Assembly: GCA_011037195.1 (NCBI GenBank)
Contig: JAAEAF010001938.1
Span: 62,001 to 126,000, forward strand
Source: Triatoma infestans
Lineage: Eukaryota; Arthropoda; Insecta; Hemiptera; Reduviidae
Direction of reading: 5' to 3'
Length of the DNA: 64,000 bases
Below are positions 44,798 to 54,967 of this stretch, piece by piece. Below the pieces are notes generated by a model. The model was given only the letters and a program-made list of their open reading frames with translations, had not been told where the DNA came from and searched no databases. How positions within the stretch are numbered: the first letter of the stretch is position 1; each line of letters begins with the position of its first letter. The translations under genes and the position numbers were made by a program.

Positions 44798-45790
44798 AAA
44801 GAGAGAAAGTATTTCCGGTTATGTCTACTTTTCGAAGTTGAGTTTTTTACCGGAAATGCATGTTGTAAAGACGATCGTCTGAGTCAAAAACAAATGCTTA
44901 GAGCGAATGCTCTGTGTGTATGATACGCTTGACGTTTCGTTTAGGTACCGCTACCGCATGAATCAAAAAGATTTTTTTTATCAGAACTATTAACCGATAT
45001 AATTGTGACTTGAATGAATAATTATTTCCATTTTTCGCCATTTTCTCGAAAATTTTTCCAACGATTTTCTTTAAACTTTGTAAACAATTTACACACATAA
45101 ATACCTATTATTTTTATTTGAAGCATTTTTCCAGAAAGCTTTCTGAGGGGGAATGGTTCTGTTTGCAATTATATTAATGATTCTAATGTATATTAATGTT
45201 ATGTAGGTGGTAAAATCATATATTATTTTTTTTTACTCAAGAGGTATTTTGGAGGAAATATTAACGTTTACTCTTCCCTCAGATTATCTCAAAAAAACTC
45301 AATTTTCTAGGAAAATGTTTCAATTAAAATTTATGAACATAGATGGTATACAAAGTTTAAGGAAAATGGTAGTGGTTGGTAAGCGCCTTGTTGGAAAGCA
45401 TCAAAGATATTTTCCATGATAGCCTGCTTCTTTTTTTGTGATTCATCGACCGGTTTCGGGCGTTCACCCATTATCAGGATGTTTTTATCAAAACAGGGTG
45501 ATGATAATTTAGATTTGCACAGAGCAAATTTAGTTGATGCACTCGCTGATTTATACTTAAGCTGATTTAGTGAATCAATTAAATTTGCTCTCTGTGCAAG
45601 TCTACGATACTTATTGTTTTGACAAAAACATGTTGATGATGGGCGAACGCCTGAAGCTGGCTATCAAGGAAAATATTTCTGGTTCATGGAAAATTGTTGA
45701 ATCTAATTGCGAGAGACAAATAAAAACATTCCGTTTCATTTCCGGTTGATGGATTTTGAATGAAATCTTAGTGTCAGAGCTAATGTTAAT
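44798..45790. repeat. Two diverged family A pieces in inverted orientation
   Basis: The plus piece (44798-about 45165) has TTTACCGGAAATGCATG, a shortened microsatellite zone, ATTTTCTCGAAAATTTTTCC and a unit-1 decay. From about 45170 the sequence continues on the opposite sense: TAGGTGGTAAAATCATATAT, AATTTTCTAGGAAAATGTTT, then after a family D insertion TTTCATTTCCGGTTGATGGA (45736-45755) and TTTTGAATGAAATCTTAGTG. The sense changes near 45170. Confidence 0.65.
45361..45697. mobile_element. Family D foldback element, copy 1
   Basis: Inserted in a family A piece. GGAAAATGGT (45361-45370) and GGAAAATTGT (45688-45697) are the likely target duplication. The element (45371-45687) is a long palindrome: GATTTGCACAGAGCAAATTT answers to AAATTTGCTCTCTGTGCAAG, and GGGCGTTCACCCATTATCAG answers to GATGATGGGCGAACGCC. 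The outer arms GCATCAAAGATATTTTCCAT and GGAAAATATTTCTGGTTCAT share only ATATTTTCC. It contains ACCGGTTTCGG. Confidence 0.85.
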
Positions 45791-45837
45791 GATAGCTAGT
45801 GTTTTATGTATATTTTGTTTCCTTTGTAGATAGCCCC

Positions 45838-45880
45838 TGAAGAAGACAAACAATGTTTGTCGAAACTTCGGGTTACGAAT
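45838..45880. repeat. Hairpin of the GAAGAAG...CGAAACTTCG type
   Basis: CCTGAAGAAGACAAACA and TGTTTGTCGAAACTTCGGG form an imperfect stem. Similar 'response to CGAAAC.TC' hairpins are common at arthropod repeat ends. The parent element here is not delimited. Confidence 0.55.
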
Positions 45881-45984
45881 AAAAAACACTTGAAAGAAAA
45901 AAATTTTTGGTGTTTTCTTATGATACCCTTCGGCCGATCAGCCAACCAACAGATACTTCTCATCTTATGTTTAAAAAAGTTAAG

Positions 45985-46110
45985 CGATCATGTCAAAATT
46001 TTCGATATCTAGTTTTTCACCGGAAATACTTGTTTTGTGGTCCCCTGAGTTCAGAAAAGTGGTTTTTATAAATTGGTCTACATATATATATATATATATA
46101 TATATATGTT
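45985..46110 (+). repeat. Family A left-end fragment and AT microsatellite
   Basis: CGATCATGTCAAAATTTTCG, CACCGGAAATACTTGTTTTG and GGTCCCCTGAGTTCAG, then TAAATTGGTCTAC runs into an AT microsatellite (46081-46108) where the TG repeat would be. Confidence 0.8.
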
Positions 46111-46225
46111 ATGCGATTTTCGGTTTTTGAAGTTGATGGTGACTCCAAACTGACGGACTGATAGAGGTACAGACAAATAGAGCACTTATTAACTAACGAA
46201 CATACACAGACCAATTTAAAAAAAA

Positions 46226-47180
46226 AATCTGGTGTGAAACACTCACACAAGTTTCTCTTGCTCCAGTTTTAAAAATTGTACTACATTAACAAATTTTATA
46301 GTTTGTGTCCCAAATTTGATGAAATTCCTTGGAGTTCGTCGAAAACTGAATAAAATGTTCAGCAAAAGCGCACTTCCGGTTTACTAATTTCTTAAAACTC
46401 GAAATTTTGGCCCTCTATTTATTTCTAATTAATTTTGTTTGGATGGTAGGAATAGTATCATCAACTATGATAGCATTTTAGAGGAAAAACATAACCCCAC
46501 CCCTATCTCAAAAGCCCCTTCAAATGACTTCACCAGGAGAAATGTTTCGAATAAAAGTTGTAGCTCTTTTTATGTGAAGTTTTCATTCCTAGTTTTAAAA
46601 AAAAATCGTTGGAGCCGTTTTCTTTTGAAAAAAAAACAGAAAACTGAAAAATACATTTCAGTAAAAACGCACACTTCCGGTCAACCGTTTTTTTTCAAAC
46701 TCGGAATTTCACCAAGACATTTAATTCTAATTAATATTATTTAGATGACAGAATTGTATAGTAAACTGAAATAGCACTTTAGAGGACAATCCACTCACCC
46801 CGCCCTCGTCTAAAAGTGCCCTTAAATGCATTTTCCCGGAAAAATGTTTCAAATAAAAATTGTAGATCTTTGTATGTGTAATTGATATATAATTTTTTAA
46901 AGAAAATCGTTGAAGCTGTTTTGGAGAAAATTGCAAAAAAGTGAAAAAAAAAAAACAATTCAGTAAAGTGGTACTTCCGGTTGAGGAATTTCGACCGCCG
47001 ACCTACTGTCAGATCCCATGGTGATACCTAAACGAAATATCAAGTTTGAACTTTCCTAACCTAACCTAACTACTTTTTTGGACTAGGAGACCTCAAAACG
47101 GATATTTCCGATGAAAATTCGATATCGGAAATTTGGCACGATTACAATAGTTCCTCTTTCTGAGGAGTAAGGGAAAGTAA
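46226..47180 (-). repeat. Family A copy, near full length, with a telomere-like repeat at an internal deletion
   Basis: Starts AATCTGGTGTGAAACACTCA, has both units (C-rich blocks 46499 and 46796), and ends GTTCCTCTTTCTGAGGAGTA, AGGGAAAGTAA. Between AAGTTTGAACTTT (47048) and CTACTTTTTTGGAC the normal segment of about 90 bp with the CA microsatellite is missing and three CCTAA units stand there. Confidence 0.9.
47055..47071. repeat. Interstitial telomere-type repeat, (CCTAA)3
   Basis: CCTAACCTAACCTAAC, the insect TTAGG repeat on the other strand, at the junction of a deletion inside a family A copy. Confidence 0.85.
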
Positions 47181-48229
47181 AAACCACTTTCCCTAATAAC
47201 TTATTCCAGTTTAATTTAAAACATATTATTGTTTAAATTTCTATTTAAACTGTTTTCCGGTTACAATATTTAATGAGTTTTATGTTAGTAAGATAGGAAT
47301 GGGAACGAGTTTGTAACCATTCCGTGGTTTTTATCAGAGTTACCCAAGTAGCTGTGATAAGTTTAAAATTGAGTCCAGAAGCTTGTGTAAAGTCCACTTA
47401 AGGAGTTTGCTGACAAGAGTTTAGTAGCGAGAAGTAAGTTTGACCAACGGTAAACCGATATGTGGTATGTTGGTTGTGTATCCGTGCTCTTACCATTTAT
47501 TATATAATCTCTTCCATTAACAACTAACTTTATTATTAAATTTAGTAATTAATATTAATACAATTTTTGAATATAATATAGTATATGCAGCTTATTAATA
47601 ACTTAATCTTGTTAATTTTATGATATTAATTACATTAATGGAAAAAAAAACATCTTTAATTCATTTTTTAATTTTTTTGCATCAAATTAAATTTTTATTC
47701 ATTTCACATCACATTAATTGACGATAAAATAGAAAATTTTGTCTGTCTGTAGCGTTACAATATTATTGTTATTTATTTATTCAAATTTGTACAAAGGTAT
47801 AACCTGTTGTAAATGGAGTTCTGCTACTTAGGTACTATGGCAAATACTTCCTAACATAATATATTAATCACAGCATAAAAAAAACCAAAAGCCGGAAACT
47901 TAATATAAATTAAATAAATAGAAACTTACACATAACACATAACAAAATGAAATTATAACTTATCACTCATTTAGAGCAAAGGCTCTTAATTTCAACACAT
48001 TTTCAAGGAACTTATGATATATTGTATGTTCAATGGGAGTATTATGAAACAGATTTGTAAATTCAGAATTAGCATCATTTTTAACAGTTATATTTAGATA
48101 GGTAAAAAGCTTTATTACAAATTTACAAATATGTACAAATAATAATAAATAGAAGTGCCAATGTACATCAATATTATAACCTTCCTACGTTGTTTGTATA
48201 GTGATATTTTGGGATAAGGCATGGAACAA
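47181..48229. other. AT-rich DNA
   Basis: No recognisable gene or repeat. Confidence 0.5.
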
Positions 48230-48925
48230 TATGCAGGAAAAAAGGGAAAAAACTTGCAGCTTTAGGAGAAATATTAAGAGAGGATGATTTTCAGTTTTTT
48301 ATGCCTGTAATGCATGGAGGGATCGTAGGAAGCTATTTCGCGGCAGAGTGGATTGGGATGACAGTCTAGAGTGGAGAGGAGTTTCAGGAGACGATTTTGG
48401 ATGAAGATATAAACTGGACGGGTTACTGAAAATTTTACTAGAAGTAGGTTGATTTTGGTGTGACGTGGTGGGTCGGTCGCAATTCTTAGGAATTTGTTCT
48501 GGGTTATCTGAAGTTTTTTGATGTTACTGTTACTAGTCGGAGGAAGCGTAAAGTAACGTCGGTCTGATGACTACTTCATACAGTAAGAGTTTGTTTTGTG
48601 GGGTCACTTTTGAGTCGCGTGACAGTAACGGGAAGAGTAGTCTTATAGTCATTTTTCCAGAATTCACTTTGTCTTGTACGTGGGTCGTGAAGTTCAGTTT
48701 GTTGTCCAAAATTATTCCGAGGTACTTGACGTTGTTAGTCTAAGGGATCAAAGTATTGTTGTGTTTAATTTGTCTGTTGATTATAGGTCTACGTTTAGTA
48801 AACAATATGGCGTTTGTTTTGTCATGATTTATCTTCATTTTCCATTTAGTGCAGTATTTTGTCAGTTTGTCTATTGTAGATGTAAGTCTGTTAGTGATAA
48901 TATCAATTCTCAATGAGTTATATTT
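48230..48925 (-). pseudogene. Jockey-type reverse transcriptase C-terminal remnant
   Basis: On the minus strand: SLRIDIITNRLTSTIDKLTK (about 48855-48915), YCTKWKMKINHDKTNAILFT (about 48795-48855), KRRPIINRQIKHNNTLI, YLGIILDNKLNFTTHVQDKV (about 48675-48735), LLFPLLSRDSKVTPQNKLLL (about 48580-48640), YEVVIRPTLLYASSD. This is the region just after the FADD box through the thumb and lines up with the element at 24460-25690 (INHKKTEAILFTKRRP). It starts within the ORF, so the copy is 5'-truncated near 48925, and later sequence toward 48230 is decayed. Confidence 0.88.
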
Positions 48926-49956
48926 AATTGTTTTCTAAATAGCCTGTATAATGGAAGCTTTATAAAAATATATATATTAAAGTTTCAGGATCGTTTAAAT
49001 TACATAAGAGGCAAAAAAATTTTTTGGATTAATTTTATAGGTAATTTTTTATTGAATGTAAGTTTGATAAGATAACGGCCAAAAATTCTTATTCTTGGGC
49101 GTAAATTTTGATGAATTTAAAAGGACTAGAGCTCTGAAGATATTTCTGAGTTTCATTCAACAATACTGCATTATTCCGAAATATATTAAAAGATGACTTT
49201 AAGACCCTTTCTAAATCGATTTGAACTAAATAAATTTTTGTATCTTTCTAAAATTATTTTAATATTTCTCTTAACTATGACCAGCTCCTGTAAAGGACCT
49301 AAATCGTCCAATGAGATACATTTCAGGCATTCCTTGGCTTGTAAAAACCTATTATATTTGATCTCCCCTGGTTTCAAAGGCACTATAATTTACAAGAGTC
49401 ACAAAGCAGAAATATAGAAAACTATTTCCGGCTGAATTACTGATTTTAAACAATCCAATGAAGAGTTGATTTTAAAATATTAAATGAAAGTTTTAACTGA
49501 CCAGTCTCCAGTCTAATTAAGTGATTTGGCGTGGCCCGCGGGAGGCACAGTAGACGTTTATAATAATTCGTTTGTACTTTTTCCAATTGATCGCCATGCC
49601 TCAATGCCCATATAGGACAACAATATAGTAAAGAGCTCTTCAGTAAAGACTGAAATAAATACGTTTTAGACTTCCAGGATAGCGTTTCAATATAAGGTAA
49701 AAAAAAATTGCTGAATATGTGTTGTGAAAATGTTATTTAGATAGTTTAGATTACATAGTATTTAGATGTTTATAATCAAATGATGTCGGGCTAGATAATG
49801 GCATAACCGAAGATTGTTCAAGAGTCTTCTTTCCCTCTAAGTTTCAGAGCACAATAGATTTTCTCCATTTCTTCTGACACATGGAAATTAGCTGCAACAA
49901 TTTTCATTTCCGTGATGTTGCGATTCTTCTCCAAATAGTTTTTTTTTTTTGTGAAG
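48926..49956. other. Unassigned DNA
   Basis: Frames of 65 and 74 codons on opposite strands at 49186-49417 overlap and show no domain. Otherwise AT-rich. Confidence 0.4.
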
Positions 49957-51028
49957 AAAAGAAGTATAAAGAAGAGCTCTGCACGAGATAGGTATAGAAG
50001 GAAGCCTCATTAGAGCTATACAGATAATGTATGAACTGATTAAGTATCAGGTAAAACAGGGAACAAACTTATCAAAAGTGTTTGAAAGCTCTAAGGGATT
50101 GAAACAAGGATGCTGTCTGTCGCCCATTTTATTCAAAATATATTTGGAGATGGTAATGAAGGACTGGTTAAAGAAGTGTAAAGATATGGATCTACCAGAA
50201 GGTAACGATCATTTTTGTACCTTATTTTTCGCGGATGATCGATCAAGTGATAGTGGCCCAGGATAGAGAAGATATGGAGTTAATGATGAGGAAATTGAAG
50301 AAATGCTATAGAGCCTGGGGGATGAGGATAAATTAAAAAAAAACGAAAACGGAATATATGGTGATAGAAGGGAATAAGGATGAGGATTTGTATGTTGAAG
50401 AGGATAAATGCAGGAAGGTGAAATCCTCCAAATATTTGGGATCTGTTTTGGATGAGGCGGGAGGATGTGTGTGAAGAAGAGGTGCTGGAAAGTAGTAAAC
50501 AGGCCCTCAAGGCAATAAGAATGCTTCATCCGGTGCTGTGGAGCCCTTTCCCTTTCAAGAGAAAATAAAAAAAGAATTTTTTATTCCATTATTGAAGGAA
50601 TCCTCACGTATGGAGCTGAAACTTGGACCACTACTCGGAAGATACGTGCGAAGATGAACGTGATAGAGATGGACTACTGGAAAGGATGTGTTTAGAAGAC
50701 TAGAATGGATAAGGTAAGGAATATAGAGATAAGGAAAAAAATGGAAATAAATGAAACAGTTGAGGAAAAAATAAATAAAAGGAAACTTGGTGTGGTATGG
50801 ACATCTCAGAAGGATGCTTCCGGAAGGATGGCCAGAGAGGATTAGAGGATGAATCCCTCAGAGGAACAGAAGAGGAGGCAGACCGGCAAGAAGATGGGAG
50901 GAGGAGATGGCCGGTAGGGGTCTGAGGGATGGAGATTGGAGAGACAGGAAGAGATGGAGAGAGGAAGTGACCTGACGGCAACCCAAATGAAGGTAGACGC
51001 CGGTTAATTAAAAAAAAAAAAGAAGTAT
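49957..51028 (+). mobile_element. 5'-truncated RTE-like non-LTR retrotransposon with target duplication
   Basis: AAAAGAAGTAT occurs at 49957-49967 and 51018-51028; part of the match could be poly(A), but GAAGTAT is exact. The insert encodes ALHEIGIEGSLIRAIQIMYE (about 49979-50038), GLKQGCCLSPILFKIYLEMV (motif B, about 50098-50157), CTLFFADD (motif C, about 50217-50240), then, through stops and shifts, QVIVAQDREDMELMMRKLKK, IIEGILTYGAETWT (about 50592-50633), KEGEXRMNPSE-type text and a basic tail KRRQTGKKMGGG (about 50870-50905). It ends in a poly(A) run at 51010-51021. RT motifs are nearly intact although the frame is broken at about ten places. An RTE-like clade is the likely source. Confidence 0.88.
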
Positions 51029-51184
51029 TTCTTTGTCTGGTTTTTAAATCCCACGGTTTTATTCTAGAGATCTATCCCAGTAAAATAGTTGGTTGATTGG
51101 ATAATAATAAAATTGTATAGAGACAATTAAATTTTAAGCGAAATTTATTTCGAATTTTTTTTTAGCCCTCACAGGAACCCTGAC

Positions 51185-51442
51185 AAACTTTCATGAGAGA
51201 AGGGAATAGCTAAGTGGTTAGCGTACTGGACTCCCACGCGGAGGACCCGGGTTCGAGTCCAGCTATGCTATGCTTAGATTTTTTTTTTCCTGGGAGCCTT
51301 TACAGCTCACTTCCGGTGATGGACAGTGTTATCTATGACGAGAGAAAACTGGCCGGAGGCCGGCAGTGTAGTGAGAAGGCCCGGGGGCGCCAATGACCAT
51401 AGATGGTGACGCGCTTTAAATTAAAAAAAAAAACTTTCACGA
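51185..51442 (+). mobile_element. SINE S1 with near-perfect 12-bp target duplication
   Basis: The element (51197-51430) has A box GGAATAGCTAAGTGGTTAGC, B box GGGTTCGAGTCC (canonical), the S1 body (TACAGCTCACTTCCGGTGAT, GGAGGCCGGCAGTG) and tail AAATTAAAAAAAA. Flanks AAACTTTCATGA (51185-51196) and AAACTTTCACGA (51431-51442) differ at one base. The intact B box and close duplication make it the youngest-looking SINE here. Confidence 0.92.
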
Positions 51443-51722
51443 TTGACAATTGGTTCCAAGCGGATTCACCGTCAAATTTTACTTAATTGTATTACCCTAA
51501 ATATAGCGTTAGTGAACCTAACAACCCAGATGGCAGATAGCTAGAAGAAAGGTTATTCAATAACATTAAAACAACCTAAATAAAATTTGAAATTTAAAGT
51601 TGAATTCCAAGTTGAAAAGTCGTTTTTCAAAAACCTTACAAAAAACTCAAAAAACCTATTCACTTAAAGTAGCACTTCCGGTATTCCGGATTTTCTTTCA
51701 AAAATTTGGAATTCTAACAATG

Positions 51723-51990
51723 TTTCTTATGTAATTGTTGTGGTTGGTTCCGCAGAGCTGGAAAGCATCAAAGATATTTTCCATGATGGCCTGCTTCTTT
51801 TTGTGGTCATCAACCGGTTTCGGGCGTTAGACCATCATCAGGATATTGATGAATCATTCATTAAAGTTGCATTTCCGGTTGATGGATTTTGCCCTAAATC
51901 TATGTATCAGATGAGGTGGTAGTAGTACCCAAACATTCTGATGATGGGCGAACGTGAAAAAAACATCTTTGATGCTAATTTCTTATGTAA
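51723..51990. mobile_element. Family D element, copy 2, exact 12-bp target duplication
   Basis: TTTCTTATGTAA at 51723-51734 and 51979-51990 flanks a 244-bp insert that splits a family A copy. The insert holds inverted AGCATCAAAGAT (51764-51775) and ATCTTTGATGCT (51965-51976), ACCGGTTTCGGGCGTTAGAC and ATGATGGGCGAACG. A middle portion (51857-51905) with TTTCCGGTTGATGGATTTTG is itself family A-like sequence captured in the loop. Confidence 0.88.
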
Positions 51991-52154
51991 ATTAATATTA
52001 CACAGATGGTAGAACCATACATCGTATTATAGTCATACTTTAGTGGAAAGCTTAGCGCTATTTTTCCCTCAAAAAAATCAATTTTACCAGAAAAATATTG
52101 CAAAGAAATGTGACAGATATTGATGTATAGTATATAGATTGTACATTTTTGTAG

Positions 52155-52560
52155 GGGATTATTGCACTGACACCTGAAAGATCTACTGTGCCCCCCGGAG
52201 CCTTCTCCAATGCACAGACGGCCTCTAAGCAGCGTTCTCTAGCTATAGACAACACTGCCCATCACTAGGAGTTGTAGAGGCTCCTAGGAAGAAAAAAGTC
52301 TTAAGGGCAGCATGCTGGATTCGTACCCGGGATCTCCGCGTTGTTAATCCCTTCCTTCTTTTCTTTTGGCTTTCGCCAATTAACTAGGGACGGAGATCCT
52401 AGTTTGTGTAATGTGTTTGTCCTTGTCTGTAAAGTGTAGAGTGTATGTAGTTTTAGTGTATTGTGTATTGTTCTGATGAAAGTGCATGGAGCTGTGGTAA
52501 CCCGTGCGGTAGCTACTTCCTAAGTAACTGCATGCAACATATATCCCTTGCGGGCAAAAT
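52155..52560 (-). mobile_element. Composite SINE-like element, copy 2
   Basis: Matches 22738-23215 block by block: ATTGCACTGACACCTGAAAG, AATGCACAGACGGCCTC, ACAACACTGCCCATCAC, GCAGCATGCTGGATTCGTAC, then the extension GGCTTTCGCCAATTAACTAG, TTGTCCTTGTCTGTAAAGTG and AAGTAACTGCATGCAAC. The tRNA A box is partly deleted here (TCTCCGCGTTGTTAATCCC), so Pol III activity of this copy is unlikely. Confidence 0.85.
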
Positions 52561-52991
52561 ATATGTAGATAGTATGCGAAGTTTAAAGAGGAGTCTTTTA
52601 CGAGAAAATTACTAAAACCTGGAAAAAAAGAAATCATTCATTGATATTGCATTTCAGGTTCTTTGGAATTTGGGCAAAACGTATGTGTCAGATGCGGAGG
52701 TGGTAGTATCCTGTAATATAATCACTATTTGATTTAGTATTAAATAAATAAATAAGTTCAATACTGTTTATATTTCTATAATACAAGTAGAGGGCGAATT
52801 TAAATGAAACTTTTAAAATGAAAAAGTCAGTTATATTTGTTCTTGTGATTCTTGTGCCCATACCAGTTCCCCATTATTAAATTCGATACATATATGTATC
52901 TTTATGGATTTTTTAATTCAATTCAATAAATTGTTATTTTCTTTTTGTAAATGTTAAATTCTGTTTTATTTATCACTGTCTCCACCACAAA

Positions 52992-54890
52992 TCAAAACAT
53001 TTGGCATCCCTTGGAGAGGACATCTAACTTGCTATTTCGGAATTTATATATCTCCTGATTTCCTCCCATATTTTGCATTACTAGCGAAAAAGTCAATAAT
53101 TTAATAGAGTCTGATAGATTTTGACTGTTTATTGAGCTTGTTGGTTTTTGTACTTCAGGATTTTTATGAGGGCTAATTTTTAGTTCGGAAGCTATTGTGT
53201 TTTCACCCGGACTCTTGGAACGTCTCACATCATTAAACCCTTGGGGCTTGAATGCTGTTAATATTTGCATTAAGTTCATTATACGCCACTTCCAATGCAT
53301 TCATATTTTTATTTGTATCTTCACAAATTTTTTTTATTTGTTAAATAAATGTTTTGAACAGTTTCATTCATATCCACGATCTTCTTAGTTAAATTTTTAT
53401 CAAAAACTTGAAATTTTTCTTCCACATTTTCAAAATTTTTCTTTATTTGAAAGCTGGATTGTATCTATTTTTTTAATCATGTAATAAATTTATCGGACAT
53501 GATCTTTATATCTACTTCTAATTTTCCCGTTAAATCAATAATTGAACGTTCAAATTTACCCTGCTGCTGATCAAGACGGATATTAATTTGGTCAATTTTA
53601 TTATTTGTTTCGAGATTTTGCTCTTTAGTTTGTTTTAAATCTTCAGTTAATTTATTTAGATTACTATTTATTTCAGTTTTAAATGTTTTTACTTTACTCT
53701 CCAACTATATATACATTCAATATTTTATTTCATTAGAATTCTCTCTAAATTCTTTTTTATTACTATTGTAGTGGAATCGTTTATTGGATGATCTGATCCC
53801 ACCGTGATGATGTAATGACATGGCAAAGTCAGAGCAATGTCAAACCTTCACAACAGATAACAAAGAAAGAATAATTTACAACTAGTGGCCTAGCCAGCTG
53901 CCTGAATTCAAGACAAGGCCGCGGGCAAACAAACAAATCAAGGTAAATACCCTTACATCAAAGCAAGCACCGCTAAGGCTGGCCACTGACCTAAATCGGT
54001 GGTCACCAAACTAACCAAGGTCACTTGGGCAGATGTCTTTGTGAGTGTGGCCAACACTAATATATAAACTTCGCCCGATTGGAAGTGGGGATGATTATAC
54101 GATTATACTTGAGTAAGTCTTCATATACGAGCAGCAGTTTACGCGTCCATATACAGTTTTTACTTATACTTATTATTACCTTAGTTGTGTATCTTAGTTC
54201 ATTTATCTTAAGCATTCTAATTTATTAGTTATTTATCTTCTATTTATTTCTAAGTATTTCTTGTTAATAGTTTCCATTTTTTACGTTTAAATTATTGATC
54301 AAATACAGTCTATTTCTATAAAATCCGTGTTGATAATTCGAGCACTAACTTCCAAAAATCTCTAAACTAACTTCCGCCCTCTTCAAGACATCCACTACAT
54401 ACCTCAGGAATCACATTAAACGATTCCACTACATTAGCTAATAGTTTCGTTTAATTCATCTTTAGTGTTGTCCAGTTTTTCGTCTAAACTTTTTAATCTT
54501 TGATCTATTCCTTTCATAGTTTCTTTAAGCATCTGCAATAAACTTTGAATCTCTTTCCTTTGTGGTACTTGGTATGTTTATCAATTTTCTGATGTGTTGT
54601 AAAACTCACGGCAACATAAGGATCGCATATTGCCGCAGGTTGGTTCGATTTCACTCTAGATATAATCAATGACCTAATCCGGTTTTCAAAATGAGCTGAA
54701 ACGGATACTGGAGTATCATTTCCAGAGCAACACAACGCTTCCTCAGCCTGCCCTTTCAAAACATCGCCCCCTTTCGCTACCTCTACTAGTTCTATATTTC
54801 CTAAATTTCCTCTCCCCCTACTTCTGGTACACATTATTTCTCTTTTATTATCATCCTTCCCTTGTTTCCCCTTTTTAGATCCTTGCTACA
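52992..54890 (-). pseudogene. Retrotransposon gag-like coiled-coil remnant, split by an insertion
   Basis: On the minus strand: a basic lead KKGKQGKDDNKREIMCTRSR (54820-54880), NIELVEVAKGGDVLKGQAEE, an adjacent poorly conserved stretch, then a heptad-rich segment (RLKSLDEKLDNTKDELNETI, about 54434-54500), an interruption at 53767-54433, and KTFKTEINSNLNKLTEDLKQ, NLETNNKIDQINIRLDQQQG (53477-53704), EEKFQVFDKNLTKKIVDMNE. The long coiled coil after a basic N-terminus resembles LTR-retrotransposon Gag, which packages RNA into particles. No zinc knuckle, protease or RT follows, so the class is not certain. Confidence 0.4.
53767..54433. mobile_element. Family E element, copy 2, with perfect 16-bp inverted ends
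   Basis: TGTAGTGGAATCGTTT at 53767-53782 and AAACGATTCCACTACA at 54418-54433 are exact inverted repeats bounding 667 bp. The interior has AACTAGTGGCCTAG, GGCCGCGG, a TATATAAA box at 54060-54067, and AAAATCTCTAAACTAAC shared with 28250-29167. The TG...CA ends and internal TATA box suit a solo LTR, but 16-bp inverted ends suit a DNA transposon. No clean target duplication is seen. It splits the gag-like remnant, so it is younger. Confidence 0.7.
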
Positions 54891-54967
54891 TAATGCTGTA
54901 TTACGAAATAAAATAATATAAAAAATAATTATATTATATAAAAATAAGAGAAAGTAAAAAAAAAAAA

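Larger units (their letters stand above)
51600..52720 (-). repeat. Diverged family A copy with two nested insertions
   Basis: GTAGCACTTCCGGTATTCCG (51668), then a family D insertion, then TTAATATTACACAGATGGTA, TTTTACCAGAAAAATATTGC (about 52081), a composite SINE insertion, and GCGAAGTTTAAAGAGGAGTC with CATTTCAGGTTCTTTGG after it. Order fits a minus-strand family A copy whose C-rich blocks are largely lost. Confidence 0.65.

Noticed and set aside
48674..48916. 80-codon plus-strand frame
   Set aside because: It is antisense to a recognisable Jockey RT segment.
50209..50981. Minus-strand Ser/Pro-rich frames
   Set aside because: They are antisense shadows of the purine-rich RTE-like coding strand.
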